Shown piece after piece: positions 36,851 through 47,814 of a stretch of DNA of 64,000 nucleotides. The translations under genes were made by a program, and so were the position numbers. Source of the DNA: Karstenula rhodostoma CBS 690.94 (Eukaryota; Ascomycota; Dothideomycetes; Pleosporales; Didymosphaeriaceae). The stretch covers positions 930,001-994,000 of the forward strand of contig MU001499.1 in NCBI GenBank assembly GCA_010093485.1, written 5' to 3'. Position 1 is the stretch's first letter; each line of letters opens with the position of its first letter. The notes under the pieces were generated by a model. The model was not told the origin of the DNA. It saw only the letters and a list, made by a program, of their open reading frames with translations, and did not search any database.

Positions 36851-39387
36851 ACCCAGGAGCCCATTTATACGATTAAGACTTGTAGGTTCTTAAACTGTGG
36901 TGAGTTATGCGATGCCGGTTGGAAAGCAGTGCCATGGGAAGGAAACCAGGGTCAGAATTTTGAGGACGCATCGACGTGTTTATTAGGCTCAGTTGCCACA
37001 TTTTGCTGCCCTGGGGATCAAGAGCCACCAAAATGTCAATGGCGAGGACTTACACCTTCTGGTGACTGTAACCCTGGTTGTGACGAGGGTGAAGTGGAAG
37101 TAGGCACACAGATTGCATGTCGCACCATTGGAACTCTGGAGGATACATCGCTAACCTTATCTAGAATGGCTGTAACCTTCGACATCAAAGTGCATGCTGT
37201 TCAGACACTTCTACAACACACCACTACGGCATGTGCAAATGGTTTGGAAGTGCAGATCTATGTTCGGGAGCTGGAGGCCACCATTCGTGTGACGACGACT
37301 ACAAGAACTTTGTCTTTGCTTCCAGCGCCGGTTTTGGTGGAGAGCAGACTTGCACAAGAGGTAGGACCTGAACATACTGAGTGATGCAACAAACTAAAGA
37401 TTTACTCAGGTGCGAAGAGTTACTGCTGCAAGGACATCCCCGACGACTTCACAGATTGCGCGTGGTACACGAAAGAGACTCGTCAGATAGATTTGGACGG
37501 CTATTGCGAGCCGAGCTGTCCGAAGAATTCGATCAAGTTGGGAAGACAAACCGGCGATTGTGGGTGGGGACAGGGTGCATATTGTTGTAAGGGCAAGCCG
37601 GAGCCCGACATCAAGCCCCCCGAGCCAGGGTTCGGTGGCAAAGGTGCGAAGGAATTTGCAACTATAATTCAAAAGTAAGTCCATGAGCATTCCTTGATGG
37701 CATAGCTCTTTTTGACATGGATAGATACATGAAGAACGTGACGTGCCCAAGGGACGCTTTGCATCCAACCCTCCACGACTGGTACTCCGAGCCGAGTGAG
37801 GTATGTTTAACTCCCTCGAATACAAAATAGCCCTGTCATTTAGGCTGGTGGACCTCGTCTCCCGAAGTCGATCTTTTCAGTCGTCTTTCGCACTCTTTTC
37901 CTTGATGCTAATTTCTTATCCGCAACTCAGCTGACGAAGCGTGGTCTGGAGCTTGCCGTCAAGCACCACCTCTCGAAGCGAGATGATGAATGCTCAAACG
38001 ACATGTGGGTGAGACTGCTCCAGTACTCAGGTGTTCTATTTGGCTACTCGTCTTCGAATATGACTGCGTTGCAGAACGTATGGGACGAGGAATTCGCTGA
38101 CTATTACGACACTCAATTGACATACTCGGAGCTCAACAAATACTTCCAAGACCGCCCTTCTCTCGATCGAAGTGCAGTACTCGAATGGATCTTTTACAAT
38201 CCGGTAGATGCTAGCACGGGGATCCAAACTGGCATAGAGATCGAGAAGAAATTCTGCTCTGCCGGCAGTCAGTCCAACTCTAGGAGAGATGCCACACCGC
38301 TCGCAGCCGTGCACGACACAAAATCCCCACGCATGATCAATGAGCCATTGGATGAAAATGCCGATGAGGCTTATGCTTTTCCATCTTGGGAAACAATCCT
38401 TGAGGGTATTCAAACCAATGCTCTCTCGTTCCACTATGCTCGGTGGGAGTACCAAACGGGAGGTAGCTCGGGACAGGATCCAGCGTAAGTTGAGTGAGAC
38501 GTTCCGTTTCGTTTTGCTGACTTTTAAAGGCCCTTCCTTGAGCTAGCATACTGGATTGGCCCAAACCCGGGCGTTGCGCCAACCAGCCAGGATGAATACA
38601 TTTGGAACCTTGACCGATATCGCGGTACGTATGATCAGACACCTGCTATGACCCGAGAAAAACGTTTTTTGTCACCTTCAGGATATGGAATAGCAAGGGG
38701 CAACATATTGTCAGCCCTGCCCATGTTTATGATCTCTTCGATGCAGACAGACTGAGTTGAACTGTGACGAAATGCCAAGTTTTCTTTAGCTCCTGCTGAC
38801 TACCAATAGATAATCGAGACAACCAACGGCCAGCAGGGAGTTCCCCGGATCGTTGGGTCATGTTCCACCTTCACCTAGACCCGGACTCTAATGTCCTCGA
38901 TACTGTGAATGGAAGGACTCGTGTGGGAATATCTCACGTAAGTATGTTCCATGGTTGGAGAAGACGATATGAGGGAAACAGCTGGCGCGTGGACGGTTCG
39001 GAACGTGGTCACAGGAACGCTCGAGGGCCGGGCTTCCGTTGCGATTCGGATGATACCATTCAAAGAACCTCGCTGTGGTACATCGGTGCTGCGCAAGGCA
39101 GCATGGAGGTAGGCGTGTACAGTCGGTTGCAGGTGTGGGCGTGGTCCCTTTTCAATGAAGGGTATATGTCCACGCCTGGAATCTCGCCGATCATCAGGGG
39201 GGCAAGCTTTCTCTCGAACGGAGATATTGATACAACCTCCAATTGGGCATTTTTGGAGCGTGACGAATCATCTACGGAGTTCTTCGGTGCCAGTCCGTAT
39301 CGCTTGTCCTTCAACATCCGAAGAAGCGGTGGGCAAGTCTTATACGAGTTTACTATACCAGACCCTGGGAATCCGCCAGGGTCTTAA
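36776..39387 (+). CDS. Intact 3' half of the class V chitinase gene (post-GH18, Cys-rich and C-terminal domains), partial
   Basis: Continues the GH18 frame. Exon segments 36776-37099, 37165-37360, 37410-37674, 37725-37800, 37931-38484, 38530-38624 and 38810-39387 have GT-AG introns, and every phase agrees, giving about 695 residues to a TAA at 39385. The first part is Cys-rich (CRFLNCGELCDAGW, CCPG, YCCKDIP, CAWY, CEPSCP, YCCKG). The last part has WVMFHLHL and VSMFHG, as in the C-terminal region of fungal killer-toxin-like class V chitinases. No RIP-type stop lies in an exon; the TAG at 37162-37164 is the 3' end of an intron with a CTAAC branch site. The 185-nt sixth intron is the least certain and could hide a small exon. 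There is no proper start: TTG at 36773 is internal, so the downstream half may be silent or made only from a cryptic start. Base composition is normal. Confidence 0.8.
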
Positions 39388-40406
39388 TGGGGTTGTCCTA
39401 CGATGTTGTTATTGCCCAGGTTCAAGAGGTTATGGGTTTCCAAACCTTTGGTGCCAAGAGAAGAAAAAAACAGTTGTTCGTGTAGAAGAGATGGGATACA
39501 TAGGTTACCCAGGGTAGTTCACGCTCTTATCCCCGTCATATCTATCGTGCCAACTTGCATCTTCTATTATGATCAACCCTAATACCTCCTTGCTCGCATA
39601 CACATAAAAGATGGCAGGGTGGCAAACAGTACGTGTTATGCCCCGCAAGAATAATTTTAAATGTGAGAATATAAGATGGAAAGGTTGCGTTAGAATTGCA
39701 AACGCTTCGTAGTAGAGCTCGTGGTTTGGAAAACTTATAAGAAGGTTCTTCTGTTCTAAACCCGGTTTGGCGCACACTTCCAATATATATAGTTCGAGGT
39801 ATACGTTTAAGCAACACTAGTTTTGTGCGCGTCTATGTTGGGGTGATATAGCGCACCGTAATCAGCTAAGATACTTTACTAGGTTCACTTCCCACTATTA
39901 TGGAACAATTGCTACTATTTGATAAACATGGGTGGAAGATTTAATTCAACCACCGTACGCTAGTGCTGAGATTTGTGTGTTAGATAAACTTGGGAAGATG
40001 CTCGGAGTTGGGTAAAAGGGACGTGCAATGTAAAGGCATATACGCAGGGCTCATTTCGAGAGACAGAAGATAATCAGATTGTTTACCTATACGGTGAAAT
40101 AATGCTATGAGGAAGTAGGTCTATAGATTAACAGCTAGAGATAGATGGGCGCGGGGCGCCAAGGCGCCGAGACGCTAGTCGCGGGCCGATATTGTTCTGG
40201 CTGAGGTTCCGCCTGCCGAGGTTCTGCCTGTAATCCATCACATGCAAGGTAGAGACTGCATTATTGTGGGTAATTGCCAAGAACACGTGACTATGCAGCC
40301 TATTTAACCGCTTGATGGCACGTTCGGCTTGTCTCGGTCTCCGTGACATACTGCAATCTACACCTGAGCACCACTTATCTTTGAGAGCGCTGCGAAATTG
40401 GCGGAT
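39388..40406. other. Intergenic region between chitinase 3' half and ankyrin gene
   Basis: About 1 kb of ordinary to mildly AT-rich sequence with no supported gene. It includes the chitinase 3' UTR (A-rich run aagaagaaaaaaacag-like near 39460). It also has a 6-2-6 GGCGCC-AA-GGCGCC palindrome at 40155-40168 and an imperfect tandem pair gaggttccgcctgcc / gaggttctgcctg at 40203-40230. Open frames here are short and unconvincing. Confidence 0.5.
40284..40307 (+). promoter_or_regulatory. Likely ankyrin-gene promoter elements: CACGTGAC and TATTTAA
   Basis: CACGTGAC at 40284-40291 (bHLH-type E-box core CACGTG) is followed by a TATA-like TATTTAA at 40301-40307, about 100 bp before the ATG at 40407. 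The same CACGTGAC occurs at 41538-41545. Function is inferred from motif and position only. Confidence 0.4.
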
Positions 40407-41486
40407 ATGTATGAAAGGCGCCGTGAATTCTGGCTCAACTACTTCCGCGGGGACTCCAAGTTTGCCTTGCCTAATGCGGTTATACATGGCGACGTTGCAA
40501 AAGTCCGACAACTTCTCACCTCTGGGACTGATATCAACAAGATCGAAGATGTACCGTGGTCATCAGATCAGTACGGGACACCACTGCATGTGGCGATATG
40601 GTGCAACCAAATTGACATATTTGAGCTACTCATTATTGAAGGGGCCGATTTCAACATTGTGGACGAAGGAAGTGAAGGGCGCCCTCCAGATACACCGATC
40701 CGTCTCGCGGTGAGGCTCGGGCGCCGCGCAATGTTCACGCGATTATGGAACGCAGGTGCTGAACGAAAGAAGTATCCATCCGATTGGGGTCAAGGTCGTT
40801 CCCTAATCGAGGTTGCTGCCAGCGAGGGTCGTGCTGATATCCTTACCGATCTGCTTTCCTGGAACCAGAGCTGGACACACGCTGAGCAGCTTCAGGCTCT
40901 GACTGCAGCCTGCAGGCAATGGTTTCCCGACTCGGTAGCGGCTTTGATGGACAAGTGCAGTTTTAGCAAGAAAGAACTAGAGGATTCGATGCACATGGCC
41001 GTGACAGGGGAGCCAACGTATCATGATCGAGAGTGGATCACGGTTCACGAGAGACTGCTTACGCTGGAAGAGGATTCCTTGCGCCAGGAAGGGATTCTGA
41101 TAATGCTCTTGGATGAGTGGGATCGCGTTGCAGGTGCAGATGGTGTTGCGGACGAGCCATCTCAACTTCTAGATCGTTTGCTGTTGGTGGTATCAATTTC
41201 ACTATTCAGTATTGCTGCCTTGAGGCTGTTGCTGGAAAGAGGCGCGGATCCGAATGCGTTGAATAAAAGCACGCCACTTCACCGCGCGCTTGGAAGGAAT
41301 TTTCGGGTTTTGAAACAATGCAACGAAGCAGGTGTTGAAGCTCTGCTGAAGTACGGGGCAAGGGTAGGCATAAAGAATGACAAAGGAGAAACAGCGATGG
41401 ATATAGCTAAGAAGAATGGGGATACTAGAATGATGGAGAGGCTGATGCAGCATATCAAAGACGTCGAAAGAGCAGAGGAGGCATAG
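40407..41486 (+). CDS. Ankyrin-repeat protein, 359 aa
   Basis: Intronless reading frame from ATG 40407 to TAG 41486; the frame is open nine bases further up only through a TTG, which I reject as start. Ankyrin repeats give helix-turn-helix protein-binding scaffolds. Recognisable units are at about residues 19-44 (NAVIHGDVAKVRQLL.SGTDIN), 57-83 (GTPLHVAIW...LLIIEGADFN), 95-119 (DTPIRLAVRLGR), 131-153 (RSLIEVAASEGRADILTDLL), 271-300 (ALRLLLERGADPN..STPLHRAL) and 316-350 (GVEALLKYGARVGIKNDKGETAMDIAKKNG). The segment 155-265 is helical without clear repeats. No signal peptide, membrane segment or added enzymatic domain is seen. No RIP-type damage, although RIP-ed repeats start about 200 bp downstream. 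The partner and role are unknown. Confidence 0.85.
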   Translation: MYERRREFWLNYFRGDSKFALPNAVIHGDVAKVRQLLTSGTDINKIEDVPWSSDQYGTPLHVAIWCNQIDIFELLIIEGADFNIVDEGSEGRPPDTPIRLAVRLGRRAMFTRLWNAGAERKKYPSDWGQGRSLIEVAASEGRADILTDLLSWNQSWTHAEQLQALTAACRQWFPDSVAALMDKCSFSKKELEDSMHMAVTGEPTYHDREWITVHERLLTLEEDSLRQEGILIMLLDEWDRVAGADGVADEPSQLLDRLLLVVSISLFSIAALRLLLERGADPNALNKSTPLHRALGRNFRVLKQCNEAGVEALLKYGARVGIKNDKGETAMDIAKKNGDTRMMERLMQHIKDVERAEEA

Positions 41487-41695
41487 GGTAAGATTCCCCA
41501 ATCCATACTATGTGTACGTAGGACGGTGACGCGCCATCACGTGACGTTTGAAATTGATGTTGGGTCAGCAACGCGAAGAGCCCCGCGTCACATCCCACAT
41601 CCTTCGTTCTGGGAGCACTTTGAAATCGCGAGCAGCACCAGCGCGTGGTTCGAGCAGCATCCCCTTCGCTCCGGTGTAGCTATATTATATCTAAG
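41487..41695. other. Right edge of the normal-composition island, promoter-like
   Basis: GC-rich, with CACGTGAC at 41538-41545 overlapping TGACGT (41542-41547) and several CpG-rich runs. It could be the promoter of a gene that lay to the right and has been lost to RIP, or the 3' flank of the ankyrin gene. The open frame starting at 41526 runs into RIP-ed sequence and matches nothing I recognise, so it is not called. Confidence 0.35.
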
Positions 41696-42779
41696 AGCGG
41701 TGGCGCTATTTAATAGTAGTTATTACTTTTATAACTATTTTTTAAGCTAATTTCTATTAAATTATTAAATCCTATAGGGTAGCTAGTCCTATAGGGTTTA
41801 GGTTAGTTCTTAGACAGGAGTACTTAGAATAAGGGAAGAGAGTATTATTAGTATTAATAGTATTTTATAAGGTATAATAAGTTAATAATAAGGGCCTAAG
41901 TAAATCTAAATAATATATTAAAACTTAGGTTAAATATAAGTATAGAGAGTCTATCCTTATACTCCTATATATATCCCTATTCTATATAATTCTATAGTTC
42001 TATAAAATCCTATATATAGGATATATAGAATTCTATAGTATATTATATAACCTCTTTATTATATAATTTTAATATTCTATAGCTTAGCTTTATAGAATAT
42101 TATAAAATATTATATAATCCTTTAGTAGGGCCTTAACTAATACTTTATTATAAGTAGCCTTTTTACCCTTATTAGATTTCTAAATTCTAATATTATCCCC
42201 TCTCTTTCTTTTATATATCCTTATATAATAATTAATATCCTCCTATAGTACTATTTATTATTATACTATTAGGAATTAAATAAATATTACTAGGTAGATT
42301 ACTATAGTATTTTATAAGTACTATACTAAGAAAGGTTTACTATATAAAATATTATTATTAAAAGTCTAGTATAGGAATTATTATAAGAATAGGATTTTAA
42401 AGTATAAGTTTATTAAGTTCCCTACTCTAAACTTTTTCTAGATTAACTTTAAAATTAATTATTTTAAGAAATTAGAAAAGGTAGTTATTACTAAAGAAGA
42501 GACTATAATAGTAGCTCTTTAGGCTACTTATACTAAAAGAAATTAGTTACTAAAGTAGAAATATCTACTAAAAGAGTATAAGAATAAACTACTAGAGGAT
42601 TCTATATAGTTTATTAAGGAAATTAAGTATCTAGAGAGGTTAGAAAATCTTAGCTAAAATATTACTTAGCTAGAAAATAGACTAATACCTAATATATTAG
42701 TATTAGATTAGTCTTTCTTTTCTTCTCTTATAGATCTAGATACTCCTAACCTTATAGTTAAAGGTATTACTTTTTAGGT
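41696..42779 (+). pseudogene. RIP-ed sequence with a helix-rich coding relic
   Basis: Composition collapses to the RIP-ed type at about 41695. At about 42440-42720 a plus-strand frame with few, RIP-type stops gives a charged helical segment (EKVVITKEETIIVAL, then QLLKQKYLLKEYKNKLL, then a Glu/Leu-rich stretch). This style resembles the LRKQxxLLRxRGxxML segment common in proteins encoded by fungal transposable elements. I cannot name the family. Confidence 0.4.
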
Positions 42780-43784
42780 ATAATTTATTATTAGTATTCT
42801 TTAATCTTTTATTAATAGTTACTTAAGTAGTTAATAGGTTCCTATATATTTTTACTATATAGGTATTCTTTCTATTTAATAAGGTATATTTATTACTAAT
42901 TATTATAATCTAGAATTATTTTAACTTTAAATTCATTTTCTTCTTTAGCTTTATAATAGAAGGTTATTTTAATAGGTATTTTAGAATCTACTAGCTCTAA
43001 ATAGTCTATATAAAATACTAGATATACTTTTATATTAGATAGTAGTTCTAACTTATAGTTTACTAGTAATATTTATTTAGAAATAAAAAATAATCTAATC
43101 TTAATATAGTCTAGTTTCTTATATTTCTTCTTCTAAGTTTAAAGATTCTTTATAAATAGGTATACTTTATCCCCCTTTTTTAACTAAAGTACTATTTTTT
43201 ATTTTTAGTTAATATAGGAAATTAATTATTATTAAGCTTTTATAAGATTTTCTTAGAGTTATTTATAGATTTTTTTTATATTTTCTACTAGTTTAATAGC
43301 TTCTTATACTTTAATTTTTATAGGAAATATTTAATTAAAGAGATATAGATATTTTCTATAGTTTATATAGAATAGTATATATTCTAATACTACTAATATT
43401 TTATTATTATATATAAGTTATACTATTAGTAGTAATAAAATCTAGTTTATCTTCTAGTTATTATAGTAGATATATAGATATATTTCTATAGTCTAATTTA
43501 TATATTCTATTTATCTATCTATTTATAGATAATAAGCTATTAATAGTTTTTATTTTATTCTAATAAGTACTATAAGTATTATCTAGTAATTTAAAGTAAA
43601 GAGTTTATTTCTATTACTAATAATTATTTTTAGGATTTTATAATATCTAATTAATTAATCTAAGATAAGAAATATAAGTTTCTTTATATTTATTATCTTT
43701 AAATAGGGTATAAGTTCTATATACTTAGTTAGTTAATAGACTATTACTAGTATAGTATTATAAGTAACTCCTATTACTAGGTAT
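42780..43784 (-). pseudogene. Minus-strand Gypsy pol fragment (integrase end)
   Basis: The complement of about 43165-43200 reads LVKKGDKVY, matching the integrase-end KKGDKVFLL stretch also visible in Gypsy-1 at about 27765-27790. Surrounding minus-strand frames are pol-like. It ends at the Gypsy-2 LTR, and LTRs of its own were not found, so it is a fragment of another Gypsy copy. Confidence 0.5.
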
Positions 43785-44283
43785 TATAATTATAATAGAA
43801 CTAGGCTAGAAGGAGGGAAAGAATTATATATAAAATATTAGTAATAGAAATAAAACTAATAAGTACTTATATATAAACCTATAAGATAGCTTATATTATA
43901 AATTATATAACTATAATCTTACTAAGAGTATAAGATCCTAGAAATACTAGATCTTAATAGAAGTAGAGTAAATACTTTTACTAAGAAGATAGGATCTATA
44001 GGAGTAGACTAGAGGATTCTAGAATAGTAAGGATTAGAATAACTAATATATAGTCTAAGAGAATCTCTATATAGTTTCTATTCTTTATAGTTAACTTTTA
44101 TACTTAAATTAAAATACTTTATCTATATATAAATACTTAGTTTTCTCTTAGTATTATTATATTATATTCTATTATAATATAGGATTATTAACTAATCTAG
44201 TACTTACCTCTATTATATTTTATTCCTTAAATAATCCTTAAGGTATAGACCTAGATTAGATATATAAGAAACCCCTTATAATA
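43785..44283 (+). repeat. Gypsy-2 5' LTR
   Basis: 499 bp, starting tataattataatagaactag and ending accccttataata, matching 29037-29562 and 21881-22541. The base before it reads ggtat and after it gtata; no clean 5-bp duplication is expected because the 3' LTR is outside the window. Confidence 0.8.
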
Positions 44284-46214
44284 GTATAAATATTAACTAA
44301 ATATACTATAGAGTAGTAGAAAAGTAAAGTAGAGTACTAGTTTTAGTATAGTAAATTTAAGTAAATAATAACTATTTAATAATTATATAATAATACTATA
44401 AATTTACTAAATATAAATACTATAAAAGGAAAAAAAATATAGTAGTAGAGATATCTAGTAAATTAGGGTATAAAAAACTACTAAAAAAAGATTATACTAT
44501 AGGGTTATACTATATATATAAGTATAAGGAATAGAAAGAATACTATAATATTCTAAAATAGTACTAATATTACCTATACTATTATTTAATATACTAGAAA
44601 TAAAAGTATATAGTAGAATATTAACTAATAGAATATAACTTAAAAAAAACTAAAAAGCCTTATAAGTATAGTAATAATACTTATTTCTTATAAAAAGACC
44701 TAAAATATATATAATAAATTTAATAAAAGGACTATAACTATATAGAGAAATATCTAAAATATTTTAGTAAAAAGGAAGAAATTACTAGTAACTAATAAGA
44801 GAAATACTATAAATATATTAGATTATATAATTATTTAGTTATAGAATACCCTATATATAATAATTAAATAAATAAAGGAGAACTTATTTAAATTTTTAAG
44901 TTAGAATAATACTAGAAGTATATATATTAGTATTATTCTAAAACCTCTTAAAAATACTAATAGAGTAACTAGAGGTAATATATAAAAAAGTCTAAAAGAA
45001 TAAAAAATCTATAATATAATAACTATCTACTATATAATAAATATAAATATATAAGAGTCTATAATAAGATTTAAATAAAGTTAAAAAATTAAAATACTAC
45101 TAGGTAAAGAGCTAAGCTAGTAAGGGTATTCTAAAGACTTAAAAAGTAAATAAAGATAATAAGGCTATAGAACTTTATATAGAAAAGTAAGTTATAATTA
45201 AAAAATTCTAAATAAAAATTCTAATAAATTCTAGCGCTATTAGATATCTAATTTTATCTAGAATAGTAAAAAAATATAACTTACTATATTATAATAAGGT
45301 AGAACTAGTCTAATTAGAAATAATAGATAAAATATTTTTCTAAGGGTATAGTAAAGGCTAGTTATACTTTAAAATATTACTATTACTAGTAGATATTAAA
45401 GGATTTAAGAGCTAATATAGTTTTATAATAATAAATATAAAAAGTCTAAAAACTATTATAAGCTATAACTAGTTATTAGAAAATAATCTAGATATTAACT
45501 AGAAAAGTTAAATAATATATAGTTAAGGATTAATATTATAAATTACTAGTATAAGGTATTTATAGAAAATAAAGCTAGAGGCCTTAAATATTCTAACTAA
45601 ATAGGCTATATAATAATAGACTAAGGAGATCTTAGCTACTAAAATTACTAGAATTTTAAAAAAAGAATTTAGAATAAGTATAAATTATCTAAATATAATA
45701 CTTAAATCTTTAGATTATAAAATAATTATTAATAATTCTACTAAAATATAAGGAGTATATTAAACTCTTTAAAGAAATTAAAAGAGAAGAACTACTAAAT
45801 TACTAAAAATAAAATTATAAAATACTTTTAGAAAAGGGTATAAAATTATAACTAGAATAGCTAAGGCTAATATTAGTAAATTAAGAAAAAGAAGTATAGG
45901 AGTATTTATAAAAGAACTTAAAATAAAAATATATTTAAGAAAATTATAATTCTATAACCTTTTTAATTCTATAGATACTTAAAAAGAATAGTAAGTTATA
46001 ACTCTATATAGATTATAGATAGCTAAATAATACTATAATTAAAAACTAGTATTTATTACCTTTAATTATAGAGCTTATAGATTAACTTAAAGGAGCTAAG
46101 TAATTTATAAAATTTAATATATATAATAGATATTACTATATATAAATTACTAAAGGATATAAATAGAAGATAGTATTTAAAACTAGATATAATTTCTATA
46201 AATACTAGGTTATA

Positions 46215-46365
46215 TTATAGAGATTTACTATAATATAGGGTAACTTAATAAAGTAGGGGGGATAAAAAGATACGTTATACTTTACTAATATATAAATAAA
46301 GGGGGACTAAAAAAATAGCTAAGGTATACCTAGTATCTATATATAGGCTAACTAAAAGTGGTATA
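46215..46365 (-). mobile_element. Short SINE-like element, copy 11, in Gypsy-2
   Basis: Flanked by tactaggttata (46203-46214) and tactagattata (46366-46377), 12 bp with one G-to-A difference. The uninterrupted site is in Gypsy-1 at about 25835-25846 (tactagattata). It differs from copies in Gypsy-1, so it inserted independently. Confidence 0.83.
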
Positions 46366-47607
46366 TACTAGATTATACTATTTAGATTAATAAATACCCC
46401 TATAATATTTTAGATAATTATTAATAAAGTACTATATAAATACTTAGATATATTCTATATAATATACCTTAATAATATACTTATCTACTCTACCTAAATA
46501 CTAAAGGAATATATTAGATATATAAAAAAAGTACTTAAAAAAATAAAAAAGTATTAGTTACTTTTTTATTTAGATAAAGATAAGTTCTATATTATTAAAA
46601 TAAAATATTTAGAATTTATTATCTTAAGGAAAGATATATTAATAAATTTAAAAAAGGTTATTACTATATAGGAATAGCTAGTTTTTAAGTTAATAAAGGA
46701 TATTTAGTTATTTTTAGGGTTTACTAACTTCTATTAGAAGTTTATAAAAAACTATTCTAAAACTATTATACTACTAATAGATTTTATAAAAAAAAGTAAT
46801 AATAAAGTTATATAGCTAATTTAAGAAAAGCTATTAAAAATATTTAGAAAATTATAGGTAATATTTCTAATAGCCCTACTTCTATAAATATTTAATCTAT
46901 AGAAACTAGCTAGAGTTAAAATAAATATATTAGACTATATATTAGAAGTAATTCTCTTATAATTAAATAAAAATAGAAAATAGAGACTAGTATTTTACTA
47001 TTTATAAAAGTTTTTAAGAGTAGAATTTAATTATAATATTTATAATAAGGAACTACTAGTAATAGTAGATATTTTTAAATAATAAAAAGTATAGCTTATA
47101 GGAACCTACTTTAAGGTAGAGGTATAAATAGACTATTAGAACTTTACTAGCTTTATATTAACTAAGAAGCTTAACTAATAATAAGTATAATAAATTAATT
47201 TTTTAGTAAACTTTAATTTTATAATTTACTATTAACTTAGAACTTTTAATAGTATAGTAGATACTTTAAGTAGATAATTAGACTTAACTAAAAATAAGTT
47301 TAAGCTATATAATATAATACTATATAAATATAAAAATAATATATTTAAATATAACTAGTTAAAAGTTAGAGTATAAATAGCTAGCTTAAGATATATAGAA
47401 CTAGAAGTATAAAACTTCTAGAACTACTAGAAACTTAATTAAAGCTAAAAAGAGGAATATAATTATTTTAAGTATAATTTTAATAAAATTAGATAAGACT
47501 ACTAATACTAGATTATTATTAATAATAGATATATACCTATCCTAATTAGAAGACTATATAAATTAAAAGAATAGGAATATTTAGGTATTAAAGAAATAAT
47601 ATATTAT

Positions 47608-47814
47608 TATAGTGGAGAAAAGGAACTTAAATATCCCTTTATTTAGGAAGCGAATTAATTAGATTACTATATAAGAAAAGATTTACTAGAAAGGCTAGTT
47701 ATATACTATATTTATCCTAAATTAGTTTAGTACTTAGGTTAAGGTACCCCTTATTATAGCTAATTAGAACTCTATAAACCCTAATATTACTAAGTATTAT
47801 TTATATTCTTAATA
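47608..47814 (-). repeat. Copia-B 3' LTR
   Basis: Reverse complement of the Copia-A LTR. Retains CpG in ggaagcgaattaatt, at the same place as the 3' LTRs of Copia-A and Copia-C. Confidence 0.82.

Noticed and set aside
37162..37164. TAG stop as evidence that the chitinase 3' half is also dead
   Set aside because: It is the acceptor end of a good 65-nt GT-AG intron (37100-37164) with CTAAC 12 nt before it. Splicing restores phase and the Cys spacing.
36773..37384. Open frame of 203 codons starting at 36773 as a complete gene
   Set aside because: It starts with TTG inside the continuing chitinase frame, and past 37099 it reads through two introns in the wrong frame. Family similarity follows the spliced model instead.
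37406..37825. Minus-strand frames across the chitinase and ankyrin exons (also 38036-38455, 39505-39817, 40128-40511, 41202-41506)
   Set aside because: They are shadows of real plus-strand exons or lie in intergenic sequence, without domain, start context or codon support.
39155..39517. Open frame of 120 codons overlapping the last chitinase exon
   Set aside because: It lies in another frame of an exon with strong family similarity and has no recognisable features of its own.
41526..41750. 74-codon open frame at the right island edge
   Set aside because: It has no recognisable domain, and its last third is RIP-ed AT-rich sequence.
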